From: Methanolapillus africanus
Lineage (GTDB): Archaea > Halobacteriota > Methanosarcinia > Methanosarcinales > Methanosarcinaceae
Length of the DNA: 64,000 bases
Assembly (NCBI RefSeq): GCF_032714475.1
Contig: NZ_JAWDKD010000018.1
Span: 248,001 to 312,000 of the forward strand
Direction of reading: 5' to 3'
The notes under the pieces were generated by a model. The model was not told the origin of the DNA. It saw nothing but the letters and a program-made list of their open reading frames with translations, and searched no databases. Positions 8,399-16,925 of the stretch are shown piece after piece. Made by a program: the position numbers and the translations under genes. The first letter of the stretch is position 1; each line of letters begins with the position of its first letter.

Positions 8399-9601
8399 TT
8401 AAGCCCGTTCACCGTGGTTCGAAATATCGAGACCGAGTTCTTCTTCAAGTTCGGAAACACGAAGCCCGATGGTTTTGTGAATCACGTAAGCCAAAACGTA
8501 AGTGACGACGAACGAATAGACCATAGCGGCAACGGCGTCAATGATGTTGGCGGCAAAAAGCGTAAAGTTGCCTTCGATGAGCCCGCCGGTTCCCGCAAAC
8601 GCGGCCGTCGCAAAAATCCCGGTCGCAACGGCGCCCCAAAGGCCGCCGACGCCGTGAATGGCCCAAGCGTCCAAACTTTCGTCCCATTTCTTTTTCAAAC
8701 GGAAGGAAAGCGCCGCGTAACAAATGACGGACGCAATGCCGCCGATGATGACGGCGGAATAGACCGGCACGTATCCGGCTGCCGGCGTAATTCCGACAAG
8801 GCCGGCCAGCGCGCCCGAAACCAATCCGACGGCACTCGGTTTTCCGTAAACGGAACTGATGAGAATCCAAACCACCGCACCGGCCGCAGCCGCAATCGCC
8901 GTGTTCATGACGGCCAACCCGGCAATGCCGTTGGCGGCCAAAGCCGAACCGCCGTTAAAGGCAAACCAGCCGACCCAGAGCAGACCGGCGCCGAGAAGCG
9001 TCAGCGGAATGTTCTGCGGGGCTGAAACCACGCGTGATGAACCGAAACCGCTGCGTTTTCCGATGACAAACGCCGCCGCCAGCGCGCCGAATCCGGCGCT
9101 GATGTGAACGACCGTGCCGCCCGCAAAGTCCAAAACGCCCATGGCGTGCGCCCAGCCGCCGCCCCACGCCCAGTGCGCGAGCGGATCGTAGACGATCGTC
9201 GTCCAAAGAAGTCCGAAAATAATAAAAGAACTGAGTTTGACACGTTCGGCAAATCCGGAAACAATAATGGCGAGAGCGATGCCCGCAAAAACCATCTGGT
9301 ACGCGACAAAAGCCAAATCAGGAATACCGGAAACAATCGTGTCTTCAATACCGATGCCGGAAAGGCCGATAAAGTCGAGACCGCCGATGAAGCCGAAAAG
9401 ATCATGACCGAATGCCAGAGAGTAGCCGAAAAGAACCCACTGGAGGCTGACCAAAGCCAAAGATAAGAAGCATAAGAAGATGACGGAGATAATGTTTTTC
9501 TTTCGAACCAACCCGCCGTAGAAGAGTCCCAAACTCGGAACCATGAGTGTTACAAGAGCGATGCATATTAAAATGAAGGCTGTAGAGCCGCTATCAATCA
9601 A
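8399..9601 (-). CDS. amt: Ammonium transporter
   Basis: Amt/Rh family channel with about 11 transmembrane helices. It carries GLFYGGLVRKKN near the N-terminus and the signature DPLAHWAWGGGWAHAMGVLDFAG, with the pore residues downstream (GGTVVHISAG). It imports ammonium across the cell membrane and is expected to bind GlnK, encoded next. The start is a choice: GTG at 9610 lies inside the sequence AAAGGTGA, which looks like the ribosome site itself, so I place the start at TTG 9601, 5 nt after AGGTGA. I saw no GGTA-N6-TACC operator of the Methanosarcina NrpR type in the upstream region. Confidence 0.92.
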   Translation of the reverse strand: MIDSGSTAFILICIALVTLMVPSLGLFYGGLVRKKNIISVIFLCFLSLALVSLQWVLFGYSLAFGHDLFGFIGGLDFIGLSGIGIEDTIVSGIPDLAFVAYQMVFAGIALAIIVSGFAERVKLSSFIIFGLLWTTIVYDPLAHWAWGGGWAHAMGVLDFAGGTVVHISAGFGALAAAFVIGKRSGFGSSRVVSAPQNIPLTLLGAGLLWVGWFAFNGGSALAANGIAGLAVMNTAIAAAAGAVVWILISSVYGKPSAVGLVSGALAGLVGITPAAGYVPVYSAVIIGGIASVICYAALSFRLKKKWDESLDAWAIHGVGGLWGAVATGIFATAAFAGTGGLIEGNFTLFAANIIDAVAAMVYSFVVTYVLAYVIHKTIGLRVSELEEELGLDISNHGERA

Positions 9602-10210
9602 AATTTTCACCTTTTGAATATAAACGTTATTTGTAGACGATCCGGGTTCATAATGGAAGGGACCGTTGATTTTGAAGCATCAATCTCACCTCTTGAGAAA
9701 TTTTTATCCAATTTCACTGCCGTTTTTGTTCAATGTAAACCGTTTTTTTGTGTAATGTAATCCGTTTTTTGTCAATGTTTAATCCGTTTTGAGACGTTTT
9801 TGATCGTTTTGAGACGTTTTTCATTTGAACCGTTTTGAGACCGTTTTTGGATTTGTCATTACAATTCCGGCAAATTTAAACGGCAAAAAAGATGAAAACT
9901 TCGTAGTATATAATATTTTTGTCTAAAATTATATAGAATAGAGTATTAATTATAAAAACAAAATTAAAATATTTTTAATTTTTTGATGTCAATAGAATCT
10001 ATTTTTGAAAAAGATATGTCATAAATTCCCATTGTCAAAAAATAATTATTCATGATAATTTAAATGAATTATTTTTGAAGGAGATCTGAAGGATTTGTCA
10101 TGACAAACTGATTTTTGAAACCGTTTCATTTCCGTATATAAGTCTTCCGATTTTGATATTTTCAGAACGTATTTAACGGAGACAAGAATTTTGGATTTTG
10201 GAGGTTTATC
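9602..10210. other. Divergent intergenic region upstream of amt
   Basis: From about 9720 to 9850 there are repeated CCGTTTT(G/T) words, including two copies of CCGTTTTGAGAC and related CGTTTTGAGACG. These could be operator sites or simple-sequence drift. The rest, to 10140, is AT-rich. A TATA-like GTATATAAG at about 10134-10142 precedes the lipoprotein-like gene at 10211. Confidence 0.45.
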
Positions 10211-10612
10211 ATGAAAAAAGAAAACAAAATCGTTATTGTCTTATTTCTGACGGCTTTTTTGTCCGTCCTTTTGCTCTACGCCTGCGTTTTTGATGCCGGT
10301 TCCGGGGACGGACAGCAGCAAATCCCGGTCATTCCGACGGAAAATGATATCGGAAAAAGCGTTTACATCGAAGGAACCGTTCTGAATAAAAAAATGACGT
10401 TCAAGGGCGAGAATTTAATCATCAATATTGAAGGAAAGGATCAAACCGTTTTGATGATTTTTGTGCCCAAGTCGTCCGGTGCGGCTTCGATTTCCCAAAA
10501 GATCGGCGCGGGCGATCAAATCGGCGCCGCCGGAATTGTGGAAGAATATAACGGAACACTGGAAATCGTCTTGAAAAAAGAATCCGATTTAAGAATATTC
10601 AGAGAACAATGA
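10211..10612 (+). CDS. Membrane-anchored OB-fold protein, hypothetical
   Basis: The protein has 133 residues with an N-terminal membrane helix or signal (residues 6-25, ending LLYAC, a possible lipobox). A single small domain follows: GKSVYIEGTVLNKKMTFKGENLIINIEG, then KIGAGDQIGAAGIVEEYNGTLEIVL. That strand pattern, with GTV and GxIVEEYNGTLEI, is typical of OB-fold tRNA_anti-like domains. The domain would face outside the cell. GGAGG 7 nt upstream supports the ATG. The 3' end of the gene is part of a 20-bp tandem repeat. The function is unknown. Confidence 0.7.
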   Translation: MKKENKIVIVLFLTAFLSVLLLYACVFDAGSGDGQQQIPVIPTENDIGKSVYIEGTVLNKKMTFKGENLIINIEGKDQTVLMIFVPKSSGAASISQKIGAGDQIGAAGIVEEYNGTLEIVLKKESDLRIFREQ

Positions 10613-10672
10613 AAATATTCGGAGAACAATAAAAATATTCGGAGAACAATGAAATATTCGGTGAACAATGAA
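10594..10672. repeat. 20-bp tandem repeat overlapping a gene end
   Basis: About four copies of AATATTCGGAGAACAATGAA start at 10594, 10614, 10634 and 10653. The first copy encodes the last residues and stop codon of the preceding gene, so the repeat grew out of coding sequence. Confidence 0.85.
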
Positions 10673-10777
10673 ATTTTATAAAAATATAAAACGTATTTTT
10701 TAAAGAATGGGCCGATATGAACGAACACCGAGCCGATATATTATATAAAAAAGATCAAAAATAAAAAAAAGATAAAA

Positions 10778-10990
10778 TATATATCTGATAAGGAAAAATA
10801 GTCCATCGTTGTGTGAAAAAAACGCAACATTTTCAATGACCTATAATTCGACGGCAAAATGAATCATTTCGATAATGAGGGATAGATTCGAAATGTTGTT
10901 TGCCGAATGATTTCAATAATTAAGACATAAATGCCGCTTGATACGGCAGAACCGGATCTTCAAAAGAGGATTCAACAACCACAATTCAAA
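10778..10990 (+). other. Candidate structured RNA or leader
   Basis: A TATA-like AAATATATATC at about 10777 predicts a start near 10803. Downstream are three hairpins. One is GTTG...CAAC (about 10808-10828). The next is a two-part stem at 10852-10905 with outer arms CGGCAAA/TTTGCCG and inner arms CATTTCGA/TCGAAATG. The third is GCCG...CGGC (10933-10947). The region leads into a 65-codon ORF. It could be a small RNA gene or a 5' leader. Confidence 0.4.
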
Positions 10991-11001
10991 TGGACAATTA
11001 A

Positions 11002-11199
11002 ATGATTTATATGTTTACTTTAGATAACACAGAAGGTTTCGACCAGAAAACACTTGACAGAATGAACGCCGAAGTCCGGGATAAAATGAAAAAAATTGAT
11101 CAAAAATCCAAGGACTACAAAAAAATGCACGCCGATGTCGAAGACGAGATCTTTGACAAATACTGCTTTGAACACTTTTCACCATCGATGAAATTCTGA
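11002..11199 (+). CDS. Small hypothetical protein, 65 residues
   Basis: A short charged protein: MIYMFTLDNTEGFDQKTL, then a Lys/Asp-rich helical segment, then DEIFDKYCFEHFSPSMKF. I recognise no domain. There is no clear ribosome site; the ATG at 11011 is an alternative start. Amino-acid composition and codon use look protein-like, and the gene is followed by a GC repeat block in the same orientation, as several real genes here are. It may be cotranscribed with the structured region just upstream. Confidence 0.45.
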   Translation: MIYMFTLDNTEGFDQKTLDRMNAEVRDKMKKIDQKSKDYKKMHADVEDEIFDKYCFEHFSPSMKF

Positions 11200-11338
11200 G
11201 ATTGAAAACAACCCATCTCAAATTTCTTTTTTATTTTTTTTGGCTTTTTTGATTCTTATTTTTATTTCTTTTATTTTCATAGTTATTTCATAGTTATTTT
11301 ATTTGCTTTCGTTTATTATTCGTTTATTTTTTCTCTTG

Positions 11339-11371
11339 CGCCGGCACCGCGCACGTTATGGCAACACATTT
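11339..11371 (+). repeat. GC-rich repeat block with decayed remainder
   Basis: A degenerate GC block (CCGGCACCGCGCACGTTATGG then CAACACATTTCG). Traces of the following part of the composite element are visible (GAATAAACCGCAGACGCC at about 11425), but the hairpin arms no longer pair. Confidence 0.6.
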
Positions 11372-11538
11372 CGTTTGGATTTCAAAAATCAAAGGGCGGT
11401 TTTTGAAAAATTCGAATAAACCGCAGACGCCAAAAAATTCAAACATTTAAAAAACAATTCCCATTAATTCAGAAAGCCAAAACAACAAGCAGTATCATAT
11501 TTTTTAGTTTTAAAAAGTGAAATTCAAGCGAGAAGAAA

Positions 11539-11549
11539 CTTTATATACC
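11539..11549 (+). promoter_or_regulatory. TATA box, likely pyrG promoter
   Basis: CTTTATATACC with a purine-rich BRE-like stretch (GAGAAGAAA) directly upstream. It predicts transcription start near 11572, leaving a leader of about 170 nt before pyrG. Confidence 0.6.
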
Positions 11550-11651
11550 GCGAAATTAACTCTTATGCGTTCATAAAAAATAAATGAAATAATAACCGAC
11601 CAAAATAAAACCCGATTCAATTCATGATAAAAATTATGTTTGAAACAGAAA

Positions 11652-11696
11652 GGGCAAGAGGTTTTTAAAAAACAAAAATCTCCTGTCCTTTTTTTT
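11652..11696 (+). terminator. Terminator-like hairpin in the pyrG leader
   Basis: Arms GGGCAAGAGGTTTTT (11652-11666) and AAAAATCTCCTGTCC (11674-11688) pair over 15 positions with G-U wobbles. An 8-T run follows at once (11689-11696). It sits 48 nt before the pyrG start and after the predicted promoter. It is either an attenuator or the end of a short leader RNA. Confidence 0.6.
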
Positions 11697-11743
11697 ATTT
11701 ATTTTGGCCGAATGAAATTAAATCAACAGGATGCGGAAAAATT

Positions 11744-13351
11744 ATGAAATACATTGTCGTTACCGGCGGCGTCATCAGCGGCCTTGGGAAAGGAATCACA
11801 ACAGCATCGATTGGCAGAAACCTGAAAAACAGAGGCTACAAGGTAACGGCAGTGAAAATCGACCCCTACTTAAACGTGGACGCCGGCATCATGAGCCCGC
11901 TCCAGCACGGCGAGATTTTCGTCCTCAAAGACGGCGGCGAAGTCGATTTGGACCTCGGCAACTACGAGCGTTTTTTGGACACCGAACTGACCGCCGACCA
12001 CGACATCACCACCGGAAAAGTCTACCAAGCCGTCATTAACCGTGAGCGGCGGGGTGAATATTTAGGAAAAACCGTTCAAATAATCCCGCACATTACCAAT
12101 GAAATCAAAGGCCGCATCCGCCGCGCTGCCGAAAAAAGCGGCGCCGAAGTTTGTATCATCGAAGTCGGCGGCACCGTCGGCGACATTGAAAGCATGTCCT
12201 TTTTGGAAGCCATCCGCCAAATGAAAAACGAAGAAAAGCATGAAAATATGAAGTTCGTGCACGTGACGCTGGCTTTTGACGACACGCAAGGCGAACAGAA
12301 AACAAAACCGACGCAGCACTCAGTCAAAGAAATGAGAACGCTCGGACTGTCGCCGGACTTCATCGTCGGCCGGGCCACCTATGCCTTGAAAAAGGAAACA
12401 AAAGAAAAAATCGCTCTTTTCTGCGACGTTCGCGAAGAATACGTCGCCAGCGCCTACAATGTACCCAACCTTTATGAAATTCCGCTGATTTTAGACAGCG
12501 AAGGCATTACCGACCATATCATTGAAGAATTGAAACTCCCAAAACTCGAACGTGACCTCGTCAGTGAGAAAACATGGAGCGACATGGTTTCAAAAATGAA
12601 CGACATCAAAGAAATGCCGAACGAAGAAGCGCTTCGTCTGGCCGTCGTCGGTAAATACACCGATCTGCCCGACTCCTACATCAGTCTTTTTGAAGCGATT
12701 AAACACGGCTCAACCGCCGTCGGCGTCAAAGTCGTTTGCGAACTCATCAGTTCCGAAAAACTTGAATGCGACGACTCTTGCTTCGCCAACTTGGAATCTT
12801 TTGACGGCATCGTCGTTCCGGGCGGTTTTGGCGAACGCGGCAGCAACGGAATGCTTCGCGCCATTCGCTGCGCCCGTGAAAACGACATCCCGTTCCTCGG
12901 AATCGGCCTCGGCATGCAGTTGGCTGTTGTGGAATACGCCCGAAGCGTCGCCGGCATGGAAGGCGCGCACACAACCGAATTCAACGAAAAGACAAAATAT
13001 CCGGTCGTCGACACGATTTCTGAAAACAACGACGGAACCGGCTTTGGCGGCATCATGCGTCTCGGCGAATTTGAAATGACCTTAAAAGACAGCACATTAT
13101 TCAGGGACGTTTACGGCAAAGAAAAAGTTCTCGGCCGGTACAGAAACCGCTACGAAATCAACACCGATTTCGTGAAACCCTTAGAAGAAAGCGGCCTCGT
13201 CTTCTCCGGAGACATTCGCGGCGCCCCCCAAACCGTTGAGCTGCCGGACAAAAAGTTCTTCGTCGGAACCCAATACCACCCACAATTCAGATCCCGGCCA
13301 ACCCGCGCCGAACCTTTGATTGAAGCGTTTGTGAGAAGCATGAAGAACTAA
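11744..13351 (+). CDS. pyrG: CTP synthase with an inactivated glutaminase site
   Basis: The enzyme converts UTP to CTP using ATP and ammonia; normally a C-terminal class I glutaminase supplies ammonia from glutamine. The 535-residue length is normal. The N-terminal synthetase domain is intact (KYIVVTGGVISGLGKG, KIDPYLNVDAG, GGTVGDIES). In the glutaminase domain PGGFGERG and the TEF segment remain. However, the nucleophile motif reads FLGIGLGMQ instead of FLGICLGMQ (Gly388, codon GGC 12905-12907), and the triad HPEF reads HPQF (His512 kept, Gln514, codon 13283-13285). Two of three triad residues are therefore changed. I infer an ammonia-dependent enzyme. There is no sign of frame damage. Confidence 0.93.
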   Translation: MKYIVVTGGVISGLGKGITTASIGRNLKNRGYKVTAVKIDPYLNVDAGIMSPLQHGEIFVLKDGGEVDLDLGNYERFLDTELTADHDITTGKVYQAVINRERRGEYLGKTVQIIPHITNEIKGRIRRAAEKSGAEVCIIEVGGTVGDIESMSFLEAIRQMKNEEKHENMKFVHVTLAFDDTQGEQKTKPTQHSVKEMRTLGLSPDFIVGRATYALKKETKEKIALFCDVREEYVASAYNVPNLYEIPLILDSEGITDHIIEELKLPKLERDLVSEKTWSDMVSKMNDIKEMPNEEALRLAVVGKYTDLPDSYISLFEAIKHGSTAVGVKVVCELISSEKLECDDSCFANLESFDGIVVPGGFGERGSNGMLRAIRCARENDIPFLGIGLGMQLAVVEYARSVAGMEGAHTTEFNEKTKYPVVDTISENNDGTGFGGIMRLGEFEMTLKDSTLFRDVYGKEKVLGRYRNRYEINTDFVKPLEESGLVFSGDIRGAPQTVELPDKKFFVGTQYHPQFRSRPTRAEPLIEAFVRSMKN

Positions 13352-13430
13352 TCGTTCTTCTCTTTTCTATTTTTTCAATATTTTTTTCAATATTTCTTTT
13401 GTTCCTGTATTTTTCAGTTTTGTTTTTTTT

Positions 13431-13955
13431 TGAGCGGCGCCGGCGCGCGCGTTATGGCGACACGTTTTCATGAATTTTCAGTAAAGTGATTCCTCAATTT
13501 TTTAATTAAAATAAAACTCACTCACCATTTTTTTGATATCAAGCAAACAGCCCCGCAAAATCAGACGCTTTGCGTCTGTATTTTGCGGAATCCCATCAGT
13601 AAGATACACTGATTTGAAAATTCCAATTGCACCTACAGATTACTATTTTTAAATTCCAATTGCACCTGCAACTAACTATTTTTAAATTTCAGTTTGCACC
13701 TGCAGTTGACTGTTTTTATATTTCAGCTTGCACCTACTGTTTCCAAAAATACAGTTGATTCCGTATCCAATTTGCATCTTCCGTTCACTATTTCTAAACT
13801 GTATCTGCTCAGCGGTATCCGTAAAATACAGATGCTTCGCATCTGATTTTACGGGATGGTTTTCTTGACATCGATAAAAATGAACAGTTGTTTTTTGTAA
13901 AACTTAAAATGAAAAATGATCGCCGTAACGCGCGCGCATGCCGCTCACCAAAAAA
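13431..13955. repeat. Composite intergenic repeat element, copy 3 (complete, inverted symmetry)
   Basis: This is the fullest copy, filling the gap between the convergent pyrG and pfdA genes. In order it holds: forward GC block 13431-13468; hairpin 13553-13588 (CCGCAAAATCAGACGC / GCGTCTGTATTTTGCGG); about five degenerate direct repeats of the TTGCACCTGCAGTTGACTAT type (about 13625-13790); inverted hairpin 13819-13854 (CCGTAAAATACAGATGC / GCATCTGATTTTACGG); reversed GC block 13918-13955. Both halves therefore carry the same modules in mirror order. Each GC block reads in the direction of the gene it follows. Confidence 0.85.
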
Positions 13956-14050
13956 ACAAACAAAACAAAACAAAACAGAAAATAAAACAAGATCAATAGA
14001 AGGAAAAAATCGAAAAAAAGAAAACAAAAAAGAAGAAAGAAGGGAATCAA

Positions 14051-14464
14051 TCAATTCTGATTTAAAACCGCTTCAATCGACTGCATTTGTTGGACAATAT
14101 TGGTCAGTGACGTGTTGAGATCTTGAAGCATTTTTTCAAGTTTACCTTTTCTGTCGTTCAAGAATCCGATCGCATCCTCGACACTCATTTCGATGTTTGC
14201 GCCGGCGCCGACACTGACAATAACCTTTGAAAAGTTCTTGATTTCGGCGTGGACAAAACAACCGGAACCGACCGGAATGACCGATTCGACGTCGTTTGTC
14301 GCCGCCTCTTTGAGACCCGTCACGGTCCGAAGGGTGCTTTCACAGCCCGCTAAAGTGTTCCGGACCATATTCATCTGGTCCTGAATCATTTCAGCGTTTC
14401 TCTGAAAGTCCTGATACTGAGCAACCAATTGACGGGCCTGCTGCTCACTGACCTGCGCCATCAT
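14051..14464 (-). CDS. pfdA: Prefoldin subunit alpha
   Basis: A 137-residue subunit of the hexameric prefoldin chaperone, which passes unfolded proteins to the thermosome. Two coiled-coil helices (about 5-50 and 95-137) flank the beta-hairpin segment VIPVGSGCFVHAEI...KVIVSVGAGANIEM, the expected plan. The ATG overlaps the stop of the LX gene by one base (TAATG), with GAGGT 4 nt upstream. It is the last gene of the ribosomal operon. Confidence 0.93.
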   Translation of the reverse strand: MMAQVSEQQARQLVAQYQDFQRNAEMIQDQMNMVRNTLAGCESTLRTVTGLKEAATNDVESVIPVGSGCFVHAEIKNFSKVIVSVGAGANIEMSVEDAIGFLNDRKGKLEKMLQDLNTSLTNIVQQMQSIEAVLNQN

Positions 14465-14640
14465 TAAACCTCTTTGATGGATTCGATTTTAATGGAACGT
14501 CTCTCAAGGTGGTGTTTGCTTCCGATGGTGGAATAAACTTTGTCAAGAGCGTTCTTTTCATTCTGGCTCTCCACGGTTTTTGTGAAGGATTGCCAGAAGA
14601 ATCCGGGCTTGAATTTTCCTGTAACAATATAACTTGGCAT
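14464..14640 (-). CDS. Large ribosomal subunit protein LX (eL20 / L18a)
   Basis: A 58-residue protein beginning MPSYIVTGKFKPGFFWQSFTK and ending HHLERRSIKIESIKEV, as in archaeal L18a/LX. The frame is open for 46 codons upstream, but GGTGAT lies 5 nt before the ATG at 14640 and the family starts here. It lies between aIF6 and prefoldin alpha, the usual archaeal order. Confidence 0.93.
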   Translation of the reverse strand: MPSYIVTGKFKPGFFWQSFTKTVESQNEKNALDKVYSTIGSKHHLERRSIKIESIKEV

Positions 14641-14752
14641 TGATATCACCGATTTTATTATTCTATACTTAATTATTTTATCATATTTGCAATGAATTGC
14701 AGATTCGATTTTCAGATTGATTATTCCGATCGATTTTTCAAAATCGTTTTCA

Positions 14753-15412
14753 TTAATCAAATCCAAGAGCCGTTGCAATTCTTCCGAGTTCGTAACCGCT
14801 GGTTTCGGTTCCCGCCAAATATCCTTTGGAATTGGCTAAGATGCCCGAGCCGACCATCTGTGAACCAAAGTTCACGCTGCCGACCATCGGCGCAAATCCG
14901 AACAGCTCTTCCAAGAGTGCGGATTCGTCCTCGGTAATTCCCGGGCTCACCAATAGACCGTTGTTGGTCACGCAGCCGGCCATGCCGACTGTTTTGATGC
15001 CCGCGATTGTTCCGCGGCAGACGTCGATTTTGAGCGCATTTCCAATGAACTCAAGCACGTTGTCCGCAACGTCGGGATGAACCAAGCCGGCAGTATCGTT
15101 CGCCAAGACCAAGTTTCCGACGGCGTTTAATTTGCCGGGAAGCGTGTGAAAAGCAAAACCGGTTTGCTTTTCCAAGGCCTTCGTGTCCGCTCTTCCCGGA
15201 ATGATAAATCCGTTGGAATTGCCGCGGCACAAAGAGCCGACCAAAACGCTGTCGTTGACCAGACAGGAGTGAACCGGAACAGAGAGCCTCTTTTGAATCA
15301 GCTCGACCGCTTCCGGCGTCGTTCCTTTCGGGACCAAACAGACGTCTTCCGTGCAGGTGGAAAAAACCCCGATGACAGGGGTATCCATAATGTTAATCGT
15401 TTGTATTGTCAT
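14753..15412 (-). CDS. eif6: Translation initiation factor 6
   Basis: aIF6 binds the large ribosomal subunit and prevents premature subunit joining. The 219-residue protein shows the five-fold repeated pentein fold typical of the family, with VGSLCRGNSNGFIIPG, GNLVLANDTAGLVHP, GCVTNNGLLVSPG and GSQMVGSGILANSKGYLAG. I start at ATG 15412 (AAAGAG upstream), which removes a 24-residue upstream stretch with no ribosome site. It lies in the ribosomal operon after eL31. Confidence 0.95.
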   Translation of the reverse strand: MTIQTINIMDTPVIGVFSTCTEDVCLVPKGTTPEAVELIQKRLSVPVHSCLVNDSVLVGSLCRGNSNGFIIPGRADTKALEKQTGFAFHTLPGKLNAVGNLVLANDTAGLVHPDVADNVLEFIGNALKIDVCRGTIAGIKTVGMAGCVTNNGLLVSPGITEDESALLEELFGFAPMVGSVNFGSQMVGSGILANSKGYLAGTETSGYELGRIATALGFD

Positions 15413-15528
15413 AATTCTCTTTAATTTTGGATAAGTCAAAATTAAAACGACGACAAACCAACAAACAAATGAAATGTGGGTCAAGAATTTTTGTAAAATT
15501 CTTTGACGTTCAGCTCATCTGTGTTCGT

Positions 15529-15804
15529 TTAAGAGTTCTCAGACAACTCAGCCTGGACCTCGCCGTCCGCGTATTTTGCGGCTCTGACGCGGATGAACGA
15601 CGGCGGCTTTTGGTTGCCTCTTTCCCAGATGCGTTCGTTGATGGATTTGTCGATTTTAATTTTGTCGGATTCGACTTTCATGTGCCGTTCAAGGTATTCC
15701 CGAATGATGGACATCGCTTTGTTGGCTCTCTTCCATTTGGGCACCGCCTTCACATCCCGGAGCGGGATGGTGTAAATTTGTTCTTTGACAATGTCTTCTG
15801 CCAT
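15529..15804 (-). CDS. rpl31e: Large ribosomal subunit protein eL31
   Basis: A 91-residue protein with the family core IYTIPLRDVKAVPKWKRANKAM and KSINERIWERGNQKPPSFIRVRA. AGGTGATT lies 4 nt before the ATG. It is near the peptide exit tunnel in the ribosome. It lies 70 bp downstream of eL39. Confidence 0.97.
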   Translation of the reverse strand: MAEDIVKEQIYTIPLRDVKAVPKWKRANKAMSIIREYLERHMKVESDKIKIDKSINERIWERGNQKPPSFIRVRAAKYADGEVQAELSENS

Positions 15805-15874
15805 TTAATCACCTGATTATTGTAATGATATTACTGAGATATTCCTGATATTTCATTCACAAAAGATTGAAAAA

Positions 15875-16030
15875 TTACTTCAATCTCATGCTGGATCTTC
15901 TCCAGTGGCGTCTCTTGGGGTGTGAAGTCACATTTCTCTTGGTCTTGATGATGACCCAGACCGGCACGCGGGCGTTTTGAACGTGCGCCTTTGCTAATCT
16001 TTTCTTTTGTCCTTTCAGATTTCTGCTCAT
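15875..16030 (-). CDS. rpl39e: Large ribosomal subunit protein eL39
   Basis: A 51-residue, strongly basic protein starting MSRNLKGQKKRLAKAHVQN, with VPVWVIIKTKRNV and ending KRRHWRRSSMRLK. It matches L39e end to end. AAGGTG precedes the ATG. It lines the polypeptide exit tunnel. A longer frame in the same stretch is only a shadow of it. Confidence 0.96.
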   Translation of the reverse strand: MSRNLKGQKKRLAKAHVQNARVPVWVIIKTKRNVTSHPKRRHWRRSSMRLK

Positions 16031-16135
16031 AAAAAAACACCTTCTAGGGGTTATTTCATAAATTTAATTGAATAAATTATTTAATTAAATTATAAATTGA
16101 ATAATGAATGATTGAATTGTCGAATTGGATCGATA

Positions 16136-16189
16136 TTGATTGACTGTTACAGACATTCATTTTTGATTGACTGTTACAGACATTCATTT
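16136..16189. repeat. 27-bp direct repeat at a gene end
   Basis: Two exact 27-bp copies at 16136-16162 and 16163-16189, each containing GACTGTTACAGACATTCAT. The second copy runs into the last codons of the PP-loop gene. Confidence 0.9.
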
Positions 16190-16792
16190 CCGGATTCTGG
16201 AAATGACCCGCGATTGCTTGTGAGATTTGGGAAACAGCTTATGTGTTGCTTCTTCTCCGATTTCGCCGTACAAATATTCCCGAAGCTCAGCCTCGTAATC
16301 GCATTTGAGCATAACGGCGCTTTCTTCTTCCGTAATGACCAAATTGGATTCGATCATTTTGTTGATGGCCGCGCGCCCGAATCCCATAAGGGGGCTGCAA
16401 TAGAGAACTTTGTTTTTGGCTTCGAAACTTTGAATTTCGGGAAGCGGCACGTGGGGAACACGGTCGTCCCGGCGAAGTCCGTCGGCAATCATGGATACGC
16501 CGTCTGTTTTGGCAAGCATTGTCAAAACGTGGCGGTGAATGTCGTTGATCGCATTGTTCGGAAAGCCGTCTTTCACGGCAGTTTCCGCCGCCGCTTTTAA
16601 GACGCTGACATCCGGTTTTAAGATTTGATGCGGGAATCCGAGTTCTTGGGCGATATCCGCCGCGACCGTTCCGGTCGGCAGAATACCGAAATTGCAGGTG
16701 ACCAACTGAATGTCAAAGAACGGCTCAAGGATAATGGCTGACAAAGAACTGTCTTTTCCGCCGCTGAATAATACGTGAGCTTTTTCTGTCAT
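16184..16792 (-). CDS. PP-loop superfamily ATPase of the ribosomal cluster
   Basis: A 202-residue protein with the PP-loop SGGKDSSLS at residues 10-18, which binds ATP and adenylates a substrate in this superfamily. A second conserved part reads DGLRRDDRVPHVP and YCSPLMGFGR. Archaeal members are commonly encoded among ribosomal genes and are often annotated 'alpha hydrolase'. A tRNA- or thiolation-related role is plausible from the superfamily but not shown. It sits between PDCD5 and eL39 on the same strand. Confidence 0.8.
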   Translation of the reverse strand: MTEKAHVLFSGGKDSSLSAIILEPFFDIQLVTCNFGILPTGTVAADIAQELGFPHQILKPDVSVLKAAAETAVKDGFPNNAINDIHRHVLTMLAKTDGVSMIADGLRRDDRVPHVPLPEIQSFEAKNKVLYCSPLMGFGRAAINKMIESNLVITEEESAVMLKCDYEAELREYLYGEIGEEATHKLFPKSHKQSRVISRIRK

Positions 16793-16925
16793 AACATTTC
16801 TCCATTTCTGTTTTTTGAATTTTGGTTTTTTAATGGTTTTGATGTTGATTTTGGTTTTTGACGTTGGTTTTTGATGGGTTTTGTTTTTGCTGCAATCTTT
16901 TTTTGGAATTCGGACCGCTTTTTTC

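Noticed and set aside
15831..16040. 69-codon minus-strand frame over the eL39 gene
   Set aside because: It is a shadow frame; the other frame encodes a full, clear eL39 protein with its own ribosome site.
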